From the NCBI RefSeq assembly GCF_900110865.1, contig NZ_FOFD01000005.1, positions 1-64,000 on the forward strand: 64,000 nucleotides of DNA, given 5' to 3'. The DNA is from Natrinema salaciae. Lineage in GTDB: Archaea > Halobacteriota > Halobacteria > Halobacteriales > Natrialbaceae. The translations under genes and the position numbers were made by a program. The first letter of the stretch is position 1, and each line of letters begins with the position of its first letter. Shown here piece by piece: positions 35,627 to 43,731 of this stretch. The notes below the pieces were generated by a model. It saw nothing but the letters and a program-made list of their open reading frames with translations. It searched no databases and had not been told where the DNA came from.

Positions 35627-36466
35627 TTAGACTCGATCCTCAACCCTGTCGATTAGGGCAGTGCTCCCGAAGTACGCCGGGACGTGCTGGTGGAGGTCAT
35701 CCGGGGGGACGTCGAGAAGCGATCCGCGACCGGTCGATGCGCGTCCGCCTGCAGTCTCGACGAGGTGTGCGATCGGGTTCGCCTCGTACTGGAGTCGGAG
35801 GTCTCCGTTCGGACTGGACGACCGTTCGGGGTACCCGAGTAGTCCGCCGTCGACGAGAAGGTGGTCCACATCGCCGACCATCGCCCCGGTGTACCGAAGT
35901 TTATACTCGGCGTTCAGACCCTCCCAGAACGCTTTGATCGGGTCCGGCCACTCGTTCGTCGCCCCGGCGAATCCGCAGATGTGGTCTTCGTCGGGGAACG
36001 TAACGGGGACGGCGTCGACGATTTCGCCGTCGTCGATCGTGTATCTGGTCACCTCCCCGTCCACGGCGGCCGTCATCGTCGTGAGCGGCCCGTACAGGAG
36101 GAAGGCGCTTGCGACCAGATCGCGGCCGCTGGCCGGGAGCGGCGCATCGTACACTCCCACGACCGTTCCGACGACGTTGTTCGACCGGAGGTTCGACGAG
36201 CCGTCGAGCGGATCTACGGCGACGCTGTACCCGTCACCGACAGTCTCGATCGTCTCGCGCTCCTCGCTTGCGACGGCACCGACAGCGTCGAGTGAGGCTA
36301 TCCGGTCACGAAATCGGCGATCGATCGCCAGATCCGCGGCGGACTGCGCGTCGCCGCTGGGGTTCTCCGTCGCGGTCGTTCCGGTTTTCGAGGCCGTTCG
36401 CAACTCCTCGCGGACGGCAGGCGTCACCGTCACGAGCGCGTCCACAATCGAGCTACGGCCGGTCAT
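35627..36466 (-). CDS. fbp: Fructose-1,6-bisphosphatase, class I type
   Basis: 279 residues. It hydrolyses fructose 1,6-bisphosphate to fructose 6-phosphate. Metal and phosphate ligands are visible: GAVASEERE (Glu residues of metal site), VDPLDGSSN (residues 84-92, Asp85, Asp88), and LVETAGGRASTGRGSLLD near the C-terminus. Class I length would be about 280-330, so it is compact but complete. It is last in the fructose phosphotransferase run, 58 bases after the EIIB gene. Fructose-grown haloarchaea need it for gluconeogenesis from the phosphorylated sugar, which explains its place here. Confidence 0.9.
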   Translation of the reverse strand: MTGRSSIVDALVTVTPAVREELRTASKTGTTATENPSGDAQSAADLAIDRRFRDRIASLDAVGAVASEERETIETVGDGYSVAVDPLDGSSNLRSNNVVGTVVGVYDAPLPASGRDLVASAFLLYGPLTTMTAAVDGEVTRYTIDDGEIVDAVPVTFPDEDHICGFAGATNEWPDPIKAFWEGLNAEYKLRYTGAMVGDVDHLLVDGGLLGYPERSSSPNGDLRLQYEANPIAHLVETAGGRASTGRGSLLDVPPDDLHQHVPAYFGSTALIDRVEDRV

Positions 36467-36524
36467 CGATTCGACCGACCTCCCGGGATCGCGTTCACTT
36501 CGGAACCGGATTGGCGAAACAACC

Positions 36525-37007
36525 TCATGAGAACAACCGCTTCAATCGGGCGAAGAGCCCCTTCGATGGATCACCGCCGAGCTGTTCGGGGTGCGCTTCG
36601 TTCGCCGAGTCGGTGTCGGAGTCGGACTCGGATTCGCGCGTGTGCGAAGCCGCCGTCTCGGCACGAGCTCCATCGCTGGCCCCGGTGACGCCGGTTTCGC
36701 CGGCGTCGGCGCGTTGCGCTGCGGTATCGATCAGTCCCTCCGGATCGTTGACGGCATCTTTTACGGTCCCTTTGACGAGCGGTTTCTCCTCGAATCGGCC
36801 GCGGCTGACCGACGTGTCCGCGGCGATGATCACCGCATCCGCGGCCGCGATGTCGCTGTCGGACAGTTCGTTTTCGGCCCCCATCGCACCCTGGACCTCG
36901 ACTTCGATGTCGTGGCCCGCCGCTTCAGCGGTCGTCTCGAGATTCTCCGCTGCCATCTGACTGTGAGCGATACCTGTCGGACATGACGTGACTGCAACGA
37001 GTTTCAT
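36525..37007 (-). CDS. ptfB: PTS fructose-specific EIIB component
   Basis: 160 residues. The fructose-class IIB domain occupies about residues 1-100, with the phosphorylated Cys9 in VTSCPTGIAHSQMAAENLE, followed by the acidic IIAADTSVSRGRF segment. Residues about 105-150 are an unusually long Ser/Asp/Glu/Thr-rich tail ending GLFARLKRLFS, a possible amphipathic membrane-attaching helix. It receives phosphate from EIIA and passes it to fructose held by EIIC. It lies 10 bases after the EI gene. Separate EIIA, EIIB and EIIC chains are the haloarchaeal arrangement. Confidence 0.92.
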   Translation of the reverse strand: MKLVAVTSCPTGIAHSQMAAENLETTAEAAGHDIEVEVQGAMGAENELSDSDIAAADAVIIAADTSVSRGRFEEKPLVKGTVKDAVNDPEGLIDTAAQRADAGETGVTGASDGARAETAASHTRESESDSDTDSANEAHPEQLGGDPSKGLFARLKRLFS

Positions 37008-37017
37008 TGGTCGTGGG

Positions 37018-38712
37018 TTATGAATCGCGGCTTCGAATTCGTTCGCGTACCTGGTCGCTGGTGGTCGCTTCGAGCGCTCGAGACGCGTGTGCGACCGCCT
37101 CGTCGGCGTCGACCGACTGGACGGCGGCTTTCACCTCGGGAACGGTGACTGCGCTCATGCTCAATTCGTCGAGCCCGAGGCCGACGAGCAGCTCGGTCAG
37201 CTCGGGATCACCGGCCATCTCTCCGCACATGCCGATCCAGGCGTCGTTCTCGTGGGCCGCCTCGACGGCTCGATCGATGGCCCGCAACACGCTCGGCTGA
37301 CGTGGATCCCTGATAGCGGACACGGTTTCGTTCTCGCGCGCCGCGGCCATGACGTACTGCGTGAGGTCGTTCGTCCCGACGCTGAAGAAATCCACTCGCT
37401 CGGCGAGTTCCGAAGCGACGAACACGGCACCGGGCGTCTCGATCATCACGCCAAGTTCGGGGATGGCGTAGTCGATACCGTCCGCAGCGAGGGCATCGGC
37501 AACTGCATCGACGGTTTTGATCGCGGCGTCGAGTTCCGCGACTGTCGTGACGAGCGGAAACATGACCGAGAGCCGGCCGTCACCGTCGGCGGCGGCTCGG
37601 AGTAGCGCCCGGACCTGCGTCTCGAAGAGTTCCGAGTCCGGGCCGAGCGATCGGCGGATTCCCCGCTCGCCCAGGAACGGATTGTCCTCCTCGGGCACGT
37701 CGAGGTAGGGGATCGGCTTGTCGCCACCGACGTCGAGCGTCCGAACGATTACGCGACCGTCCGGGAACGCCCCGAGTGCCTCCAGGTACGTCTCGTACTG
37801 TTCGTCCTCGTCCGGCGGTGCCTCGCGACCGAGAAACAGAAACTCCGTGCGGTAGAGACCGATGCCGTCGGCTCCCCGGTCCTTCGCGGCCTCGAGTTCG
37901 GCGGGCTGACCGACGTTCGCAGCGACCTCGATTTCGGCACCGTCGGCGGTCGCGACCGGCGCGTCGCGGATCTCGACCTCGCGGGCGGCCGCCGCCGCCT
38001 CGCGGCGCTCGTCGCTCGGATCGACGACGACCTCTCCGGTCTCGCCGTCGACGGCGACGGTCGCTCCGTCGTCGATGTCGCGTAGTTCGTCGCCGACGCC
38101 GACGACGGCCGGGAGGGCGAGCGACCGGGCGAAGATCGCGGCGTGCGACGTTCGTCCCCCGGTAACGGTGACGAATCCCGCGACGCGGTCGGGGTCGAGT
38201 CGGGCCGTGTCACTCGGTGTGAGTCGCTCGGCGAGGATCACCGCCCCCGCAGGCAGGTTGCCGAGGTCGGTCCGATCGCCGCCGGTGAGCAGCCGAATCA
38301 GCCGGTCCCGGATGTCGCGAAGGTCGTCGGCCCGCTCGGCCATCCGCCCCTCCATGCCTTCGAACTGCTCGATCGGATCGGCGAACGCTCGGTGGACGGC
38401 GTGCTCGGCAGGAAGACCGTCCGCGATGGCGCTCTCGGCCCCGTCGCCGATCTGCGGATCGTCGAGGAACTGCAGGTGGGCGTCGAATACCGCGGCCTCT
38501 TGCTCGCCGACGCGTTCGGCGGTTTGCTCGCGCTCGGATTCCAACTCCGAGCGGGCGGTATCGCGAGCGGCTTCGAACCGATCACGCTCGGTAGCCGGGT
38601 CGACGTCGACGTCGTCGGGGTCGGGGAGTTCGGCGTTCTGACTGTACCAGACGGCCGTCCCGACGCTCGAGCGGGGCGTCGCACCGGTTCCGGTGAGGGT
38701 TCGTTGAGACAT
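37018..38712 (-). CDS. ptsI: PTS enzyme I (phosphoenolpyruvate-protein phosphotransferase)
   Basis: 564 residues, full length. The N-terminal HPr-binding domain is helical (about 30-145), the phosphohistidine domain has His190 in TVTGGRTSHAAIF, and the C-terminal TIM barrel for PEP shows GIGLYRTEFLFLGRE, VIVRTLDVGGDKPIPYL and FFSVGTNDLTQYVMAA. It takes phosphate from phosphoenolpyruvate and transfers it to HPr. It lies between HPr (12-base gap) and EIIB (10-base gap) in one transcription unit. Confidence 0.95.
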   Translation of the reverse strand: MSQRTLTGTGATPRSSVGTAVWYSQNAELPDPDDVDVDPATERDRFEAARDTARSELESEREQTAERVGEQEAAVFDAHLQFLDDPQIGDGAESAIADGLPAEHAVHRAFADPIEQFEGMEGRMAERADDLRDIRDRLIRLLTGGDRTDLGNLPAGAVILAERLTPSDTARLDPDRVAGFVTVTGGRTSHAAIFARSLALPAVVGVGDELRDIDDGATVAVDGETGEVVVDPSDERREAAAAAREVEIRDAPVATADGAEIEVAANVGQPAELEAAKDRGADGIGLYRTEFLFLGREAPPDEDEQYETYLEALGAFPDGRVIVRTLDVGGDKPIPYLDVPEEDNPFLGERGIRRSLGPDSELFETQVRALLRAAADGDGRLSVMFPLVTTVAELDAAIKTVDAVADALAADGIDYAIPELGVMIETPGAVFVASELAERVDFFSVGTNDLTQYVMAAARENETVSAIRDPRQPSVLRAIDRAVEAAHENDAWIGMCGEMAGDPELTELLVGLGLDELSMSAVTVPEVKAAVQSVDADEAVAHASRALEATTSDQVRERIRSRDS

Positions 38713-38724
38713 CTGCTCAGTTGA

Positions 38725-39015
38725 TCACGTGTTCACGTCGGCGAGTTCGTCCTCGGGCGTGGTCAACACTCGCTCGAGGGCGTCCAGGGTCGCCTCCTCG
38801 TCGGGACCGTCCGCGACGATCCGGACCTCCGCACCGCTCTCGACGCCGAGACTCGTGACGGCGATCATGCTGCCAGCGGGGGTGAGCTCCTCGTCGTCGG
38901 CGCGACCGATCCGGACGGTCGACTCGTGGTCGGTGACGGCTTCGACGAACGTGGCGGCGGGGCGGGCGTGGAGGCCGGCTTCGGGGACGACCGTGACGGT
39001 GCGTTCGCTACTCAT
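38725..39015 (-). CDS. ptsH: PTS phosphocarrier protein HPr
   Basis: 96 residues. VVPEAGLHARPAATFVEAV carries the phosphorylated His16, followed by AGSMIAVTSLGVESGAEVRI. The usual regulatory Ser46 region reads PAGSMIAV, so a serine is present although the HPr kinase system is not expected in archaea. It shuttles phosphate from EI to EIIA. Its start overlaps the end of the EIIA gene by 4 bases, which indicates coupling. Confidence 0.94.
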   Translation of the reverse strand: MSSERTVTVVPEAGLHARPAATFVEAVTDHESTVRIGRADDEELTPAGSMIAVTSLGVESGAEVRIVADGPDEEATLDALERVLTTPEDELADVNT

Positions 39016-39488
39016 GCGACCGCCTCCTTCAGGACGGCCTGTACGTCGTCGGGCGTCTCGGCCGCGGAGAGGTCATCGCGGACCTCGTCGTGCATGAGTG
39101 CCCGCGAGAGGGTGCTGAGGATCGCGAGGTGGTCGTCGGCGCCGGACTCGGGGACGAGGATCATGAAGACGAGCCGCGCGGGTTCGTCATCCATCGCCCC
39201 GAAATCGACGCCCTCATCGGAGCGGGTGAACGCCACCGACGGGCGACTGACGGCGTCCGTCTGGGCGTGCGGAATTCCGATCCCCATGCCGACGCCGGTC
39301 GTGGTTTCTTCCTCCCGAGCGAGCAGCGCCTGCAGAGCGGCCTCGCGGTTCTCGACGCGCCCCGCGTCGACGAGCAGGTCCAACAGGTATTCGATGGTGG
39401 CTCGTTTGTCGGCGGGCGGCGGATCGAGCGTGATGTGGTCGGTCGGGGCGAGCGTGTCGATTCGGTCTCGGTTGAGTGTATCTGCCAT
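39012..39488 (-). CDS. ptfA: PTS fructose-specific EIIA component
   Basis: 158 residues. A fructose/mannitol-class IIA domain: DLLVDAGRVENREAALQALL then TTTGVGMGIGIPHAQTDAVS, where His74 in GIPHA is the phosphorylated residue, followed by LVFMILVPESGADDHLAILS. It accepts phosphate from HPr and passes it to EIIB. Tight spacing with EIIC (38 bases) and overlap with HPr support one transcript. Confidence 0.94.
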   Translation of the reverse strand: MADTLNRDRIDTLAPTDHITLDPPPADKRATIEYLLDLLVDAGRVENREAALQALLAREEETTTGVGMGIGIPHAQTDAVSRPSVAFTRSDEGVDFGAMDDEPARLVFMILVPESGADDHLAILSTLSRALMHDEVRDDLSAAETPDDVQAVLKEAVA

Positions 39489-39526
39489 GGTGAGTCTACG
39501 GGCTGTGTCCGTACATCGAGCGGCGA

Positions 39527-40717
39527 TTAGCTGATAGTGCTTTGGTCGTCAGTCTGGGGTGCGGTTTGAGCACCCGTCCCGGCCTCGGTATCGACATCAG
39601 CGACCGTGCGATCGAAGTCGGGTTTGAGAGCAGTCGCGACGACTGCGGTTACGATCGTTCCGAGCGCGATACAGCCGAGGAAGGCGAACGCGCTGTTCGA
39701 CAGGAGGAACACGAAGATACCGCCGTGCGGTGCAGGCATCGTGACGCCGATCCACATCGCGGCTGCGGCGGCGGTGGCGCTACCGGCCATACAGCTGGGG
39801 ATCACGCGCAACGGATCGGCCGCCGCGTAGGGAATCGCCCCCTCCGTGATGAACGACAGACCCAGCGGCAGTGCCGCCTTCGCGTTCTCGTACATCTCGG
39901 CGGAGTACTTCTGAGGCGCGATGAAGTTCGACAGCGCCAGCCCCAGCGGCGGCGTCATGCCGGCGATCATCACCGCGGCCATCGGGCCGTAGATCTGCTC
40001 TCCGACCAGCGCGACGGCGAAGACGTAGGCGACCTTGTTGACGGGACCGCCCATGTCGAACGCCATCATCGCGCCCAGAACCAGGCCGAGCACGATCGCG
40101 TTCGTCCCCTCCATCCCCTCGAGGAACGTCGTCAACGCGTCGTCGACGATCGCGATCGGGACGCCCAGTCCGAGGATGACGAGCGGGGCGAGTAGCGCCG
40201 TGGTGAACACCGGAATGATTAGCACCGGCATCATCGGGTCGATAAAGGACGGCACTGCCCACTGTTTCATCCAGCGAGCGACGTAGCCGGCGAGGAGACC
40301 AGCCACTAACGCACCGAGAAACCCGGCAACGGCCCCGTCGGCCGTGAACCCGACGATGGTGCCCGCAGCTTCGATGATTTGCTCTTGCTGGATCGCCCAC
40401 GAGAGGATGAAACCCGGCGCGAGTCCGGGCCTGTCCGCGATAGCGTACGCGATGTACGCCCCCAGAATCGGAACCATGATCGTCAGACCGAGCACGCCGA
40501 TCTCGGCCAGATACCACGCGAGCGTTCCGTTCTCTTCGAAGACCGTCTCGGTGTTGCCGGCGGTGAACGGGAGCTCAGCGATCATGAACGCCACTGCGAG
40601 GAAGATACCCCCGATGGTGACGAAGGGGATCATGAACGATACGCCCGTCATTACGTCCTCCTTCACGGAGGTGACGTGGGATCGAAGCGCATCCTCGGCT
40701 TTGTCTGTACCTACCAT
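39527..40717 (-). CDS. ptfC: PTS fructose-specific EIIC permease
   Basis: 396 residues with about nine to ten hydrophobic segments. VSFMIPFVTIGGIFLAVAFM near the start, GFTADGAVAGFLGALVAGLL, and PLGLSFITEGAIPYAAADPL (the conserved G-(I/L)-S-x-I-T-E-G-A-I-P loop of fructose permeases) identify it. It imports fructose and releases fructose 1-phosphate using EIIB phosphate. It is the first gene of the ptfC-ptfA-ptsH-ptsI-ptfB-fbp run and is separated from pfkB by 218 bases with its own promoter region. Confidence 0.95.
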   Translation of the reverse strand: MVGTDKAEDALRSHVTSVKEDVMTGVSFMIPFVTIGGIFLAVAFMIAELPFTAGNTETVFEENGTLAWYLAEIGVLGLTIMVPILGAYIAYAIADRPGLAPGFILSWAIQQEQIIEAAGTIVGFTADGAVAGFLGALVAGLLAGYVARWMKQWAVPSFIDPMMPVLIIPVFTTALLAPLVILGLGVPIAIVDDALTTFLEGMEGTNAIVLGLVLGAMMAFDMGGPVNKVAYVFAVALVGEQIYGPMAAVMIAGMTPPLGLALSNFIAPQKYSAEMYENAKAALPLGLSFITEGAIPYAAADPLRVIPSCMAGSATAAAAAMWIGVTMPAPHGGIFVFLLSNSAFAFLGCIALGTIVTAVVATALKPDFDRTVADVDTEAGTGAQTAPQTDDQSTIS

Positions 40718-40935
40718 ACAGGGAATTCCAACCTATTATTCAAAAGGATTTTCGAATGCGATTGTTTCTGACTTACTATAACGAAATGAATATTCGAGCG
40801 GACAGCGGAACGCGAAACGGGGCAAACTGTACGGGCGTAGTAACGCGGATGGTCGGTTCATCCCGGTTTTATATAATACTCGCAACATAGCTCGAGCCGA
40901 AACGACGGCTCCGACGGGTGACGGAACGAACACAT
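40718..40935 (-). promoter_or_regulatory. Regulatory region upstream of ptfC
   Basis: An AT-rich interval in a GC-rich genome. It contains a strong TATA-like TTTTATATAAT at 40867-40877 (usable in either direction), a perfect GAATATTC palindrome at 40788-40795, and an inverted pair TCGAAT (40752-40757) / ATTCGA (40792-40797). It is a likely site for GlpR and/or fructose-responsive control; no binding motif can be proven here. Confidence 0.45.
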
Positions 40936-41871
40936 TCAGTCACCGGTAGTGTGAGACGAGCTATCGCGTCGAGAGAGAGAGACGCGATCGATCGCGTTCG
41001 TCATATCGCCGAACGGCGGGACATCAGTTCCCGGTACCGAGACGACACAGGAGGCGACGGCAACACCGGTCCGAAGTGCCTCTTCGTCCGTCGCGCCCCG
41101 GTCCAGCGCGGAGAGAACCCCCGCAAGCATCGAGTCGCCGGCGCCGACCGTGTCGACGACGTCGGCGTCCAGCGCCGTCGCGTGCAGGCGTTCGTCCGGC
41201 GTCGCCATGATCGCACCGTCGGCACCGAGCGACGCGATGACTCGGTCGTAGCCCCGCTGGCGGAGGTGTTCGATCGCATCGTAACAGTCCGCTCTAGATT
41301 CGACCCGTCGGCCCGTCGCCGCAGCGAGTTCCTCGCGGTTGGGCTTGCAGAGCGCGTAGGAAGCGTCCAATTCGCGGAGAATGTCCCCACCGACGTCGAC
41401 GGCGGTCGGGCAGTCGCTCTCGCGGGCGATTCGGTCGATGGCGTCCGGTTCCAGACCCGGCGGGAGGCTGCCACCGACGACGACGGTATCGGGATCGTGA
41501 CGGTCGATACTGCGGAGGAGGCCGTCGATCGCACTCGAGTCGACCGTCGGACCGTTGTGATTGATCTTGTATTCGGCCTCGTCGGTCAGGATCGTCGTAT
41601 TGAGCCGCGTCCGCCCCTCGATCTCGACGAAGTCGCTGGGAATTCCGTCGTCGCTCAAGCTGTCGCGAACGAACCGACCCAGAAAGTCACCGACGACGCC
41701 GGTCGCGACCGTTTCCGTGTCGAGTTCGACGAGATACTGTGAGACGTTGATTCCCTTCCCCCCGGGGTCGACGTGCGCGGTGTCGGTCCTCGCGACCGTA
41801 TCGGGGGCAGGGAGTTCGTCGACCGTCAGCGTGTGGTCGACAGCGGGATTGAGTGTGACTGTCAGAATCAC
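40936..41871 (-). CDS. pfkB: 1-phosphofructokinase
   Basis: 311 residues. A PfkB/ribokinase-fold enzyme: MILTVTLNPAVDHTLTVDEL at the start and VDPGGKGINVSQYL (substrate GGKG motif) are typical of 1-phosphofructokinase. DTVGAGDSMLAGVL carries the catalytic Asp and the anion hole. It converts the fructose 1-phosphate made by the PTS to fructose 1,6-bisphosphate. It overlaps the end of the GlpR gene by 4 bases, which indicates coupling with its repressor. Confidence 0.93.
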   Translation of the reverse strand: MILTVTLNPAVDHTLTVDELPAPDTVARTDTAHVDPGGKGINVSQYLVELDTETVATGVVGDFLGRFVRDSLSDDGIPSDFVEIEGRTRLNTTILTDEAEYKINHNGPTVDSSAIDGLLRSIDRHDPDTVVVGGSLPPGLEPDAIDRIARESDCPTAVDVGGDILRELDASYALCKPNREELAAATGRRVESRADCYDAIEHLRQRGYDRVIASLGADGAIMATPDERLHATALDADVVDTVGAGDSMLAGVLSALDRGATDEEALRTGVAVASCVVSVPGTDVPPFGDMTNAIDRVSLSRRDSSSHTTGD

Positions 41872-42635
41872 CCCTCGGCCACCTCGACGAGCTCTACACC
41901 GGCGTTTTCGAACGGTTCACGCTGCTCGTCCGACAGCGTCGTATCGGTAACGAATACGTCCAGATCCCCGAAATCGGCGAATTTCACGAAGCTCTGTTTT
42001 CCCAGCTTGGAACCGTCGGAGACGAGCACGACGCGACCCGCGTTCTCGATCATGAGCGATTTGAGTCGCGCTTCGTCCTCGTTCGGTGTCATCAGCCCTT
42101 CGGACGGTTCGATGGCGTTCGTACCCAAAAACAGGAGATCGAAGTTCGTTCGCTCCATGAACCGCTCCGCGCTCGGCCCGGTGAGCGCGCGAGTCTCGTG
42201 ACGGAGCGAGCCGCCGGTGAGCTTCACGTCGTCGTTCCGTTTCCCCAGTTCGATCGCCAGGATCGGCGAATTCGTGACTGCGAGGAACGGCAGATCCGTC
42301 GGGACGTTCTTGGCGACCTGCATCGTCGTCGATCCCGAATCGAAGAAGACGACCTGGTTCTCGGTCATCTCCTCGACCGCGCGTTCGCCGATCGCCATCT
42401 TGCCGTCGAGGTTCTGTACCTCCTTCTGGCCGTAGGTCTGTTCTTCGCCGACGGTCGTGGCCGGCACCGCGCCGCCGTGGGACCGTTCGATCAACTGCTG
42501 GTCCGCCAGGTCGGTGAGATCGCGACGGATCGTCGCCTTCGAACAGTCCATCTCCTCGGCGAGTTCGGCGACGGAACATTCGCCGCGCTCGGAGACTAGC
42601 TCGACGATTTCGCGCTTTCTCATTGCCGGTAGCAT
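41868..42635 (-). CDS. glpR: DeoR-type repressor GlpR
   Basis: 255 residues from the ATG at 42633-42635. The N-terminal DeoR helix-turn-helix reads MRKREIVELVSERGECSVAE, LAEEMDCSKATIRRDLTDLA, followed by the sugar-phosphate-binding domain with VVFFDSGSTTMQVAKNVPTD and LFLGTNAIEPSEGLMTPNED. GlpR of Haloferax volcanii is known to repress pfkB and other sugar kinases in the absence of fructose or glucose. Here it is immediately upstream of pfkB with overlapping stop and start, the same arrangement. Confidence 0.93.
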   Translation of the reverse strand: MLPAMRKREIVELVSERGECSVAELAEEMDCSKATIRRDLTDLADQQLIERSHGGAVPATTVGEEQTYGQKEVQNLDGKMAIGERAVEEMTENQVVFFDSGSTTMQVAKNVPTDLPFLAVTNSPILAIELGKRNDDVKLTGGSLRHETRALTGPSAERFMERTNFDLLFLGTNAIEPSEGLMTPNEDEARLKSLMIENAGRVVLVSDGSKLGKQSFVKFADFGDLDVFVTDTTLSDEQREPFENAGVELVEVAEG

Positions 42636-42812
42636 AGGTGTTCGTTCACGAGCGGATAGTACGGTCGCGTTCATATTTCTATCTGAATGTGATCGTTTTT
42701 GACCGCCCCTGGTGCACCGATTGGCAGCGACGATGTCGACGGCACCGTGGGCGAAATCGAACCGCAACCGACCGCTCGAGCCGCCCGATGGATCGCGCGT
42801 ATAGACACCGTC

Positions 42813-43601
42813 TCAACCGTCAAGCACCTCGTCTGCGGTTGCACCGTCGAAGACGACCGCCTCGAGTGCGTCCAGAACGCGCTCGGGTTCGTCGCGCTGC
42901 CAGACGTTTCGACCGACCGCGAGGCCGCACACACCCGCATTCATCGCCGTCTCTACCAGAGAGAGGAACGCGCGATCGTCGGTTTTGGAGCCGCCGCTCA
43001 AGACGACGTTTACGTCGCCCGCCGCGTCCACCGCGTCGGCCATCGCGTCGCCGCTGCGCGGATACTTCACCTTCGCGATATCCGCACCGAGCTCGAGCGC
43101 GATTCGGGTCGCGTAGGCGATGACGTCCGGCTTGCGCTGCTCTTTCAGCGCCTGTCCGCGCGGATACGACCACATCGCCACCGGCAGGTCGTGTTCGCGA
43201 GCGGTCTCCTGTACCGACCGGAACTCCTCGAACATCTCCGGTTCGCGATTCGTCCCCGGGTACACCGTGTATCCCACGGCGTCAGCACCGAGCTCGAGCG
43301 CGTACTCCACCGAGCACGTCTGCGGCGAGTACGGCTCGCCCATCCAGAGACTGCTCGTGCCGTTGAGCTTCGCGATCAGGTTCACGTCGTCGGCGTAGGA
43401 GGGATAGTACGTCTCCGCAAGTCCCTTCTGGACGGCGAATCCGGTCACTGCGTCGTGCGTCGCCATCTCGAAGATCCTCTCCGGATCGAGCCGCTCGGGG
43501 ACGTCCGCGAATGCGGTCGGCCCGTGTTCGAGTCCGTGATCGTGCGCGAGGATGATCGACTTCCCGTCCTGTACGATCGGCGTCTCGTCGAGTGGATGCA
43601 T
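42813..43601 (-). CDS. fba: Class I fructose-bisphosphate aldolase, archaeal DhnA type
   Basis: 262 residues. SIILAHDHGLEHGPTAF at the start and GADIAKVKYPRSGDAM, where Lys177 or Lys179 forms the Schiff base, are the archaeal-type class I aldolase marks; VVLSGGSKTDDRAFL and GVCGLAVGRNVWQRDEPERV form the phosphate-binding end. It cleaves fructose 1,6-bisphosphate to glyceraldehyde 3-phosphate and dihydroxyacetone phosphate, completing the pathway begun by the adjacent PTS and pfkB. It heads the minus-strand locus, 177 bases before glpR. Confidence 0.94.
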   Translation of the reverse strand: MHPLDETPIVQDGKSIILAHDHGLEHGPTAFADVPERLDPERIFEMATHDAVTGFAVQKGLAETYYPSYADDVNLIAKLNGTSSLWMGEPYSPQTCSVEYALELGADAVGYTVYPGTNREPEMFEEFRSVQETAREHDLPVAMWSYPRGQALKEQRKPDVIAYATRIALELGADIAKVKYPRSGDAMADAVDAAGDVNVVLSGGSKTDDRAFLSLVETAMNAGVCGLAVGRNVWQRDEPERVLDALEAVVFDGATADEVLDG

Positions 43602-43614
43602 TCAATCTCGATCA

Positions 43615-43676
43615 GTACCAAATACAGTTAGCGACTAAACGTTACTGTACACGATTTATCTCTACTGTTTTGGTAC
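43615..43676. repeat. Inverted 8-mer pair upstream of the aldolase gene
   Basis: GTACCAAA at 43615-43622 and TTTGGTAC at 43669-43676, a perfect inverted pair 46 bases apart, in the AT-rich gap upstream of fba. A minus-strand TATA-like GATAAAT lies between them. They are possible paired operator half-sites for fructose-responsive control of fba. Confidence 0.4.
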
Positions 43677-43731
43677 GAAATATATGCGAGCGAGCACAAC
43701 AGACGACTCGAGCGATCGGCCGTCTCGCGAG

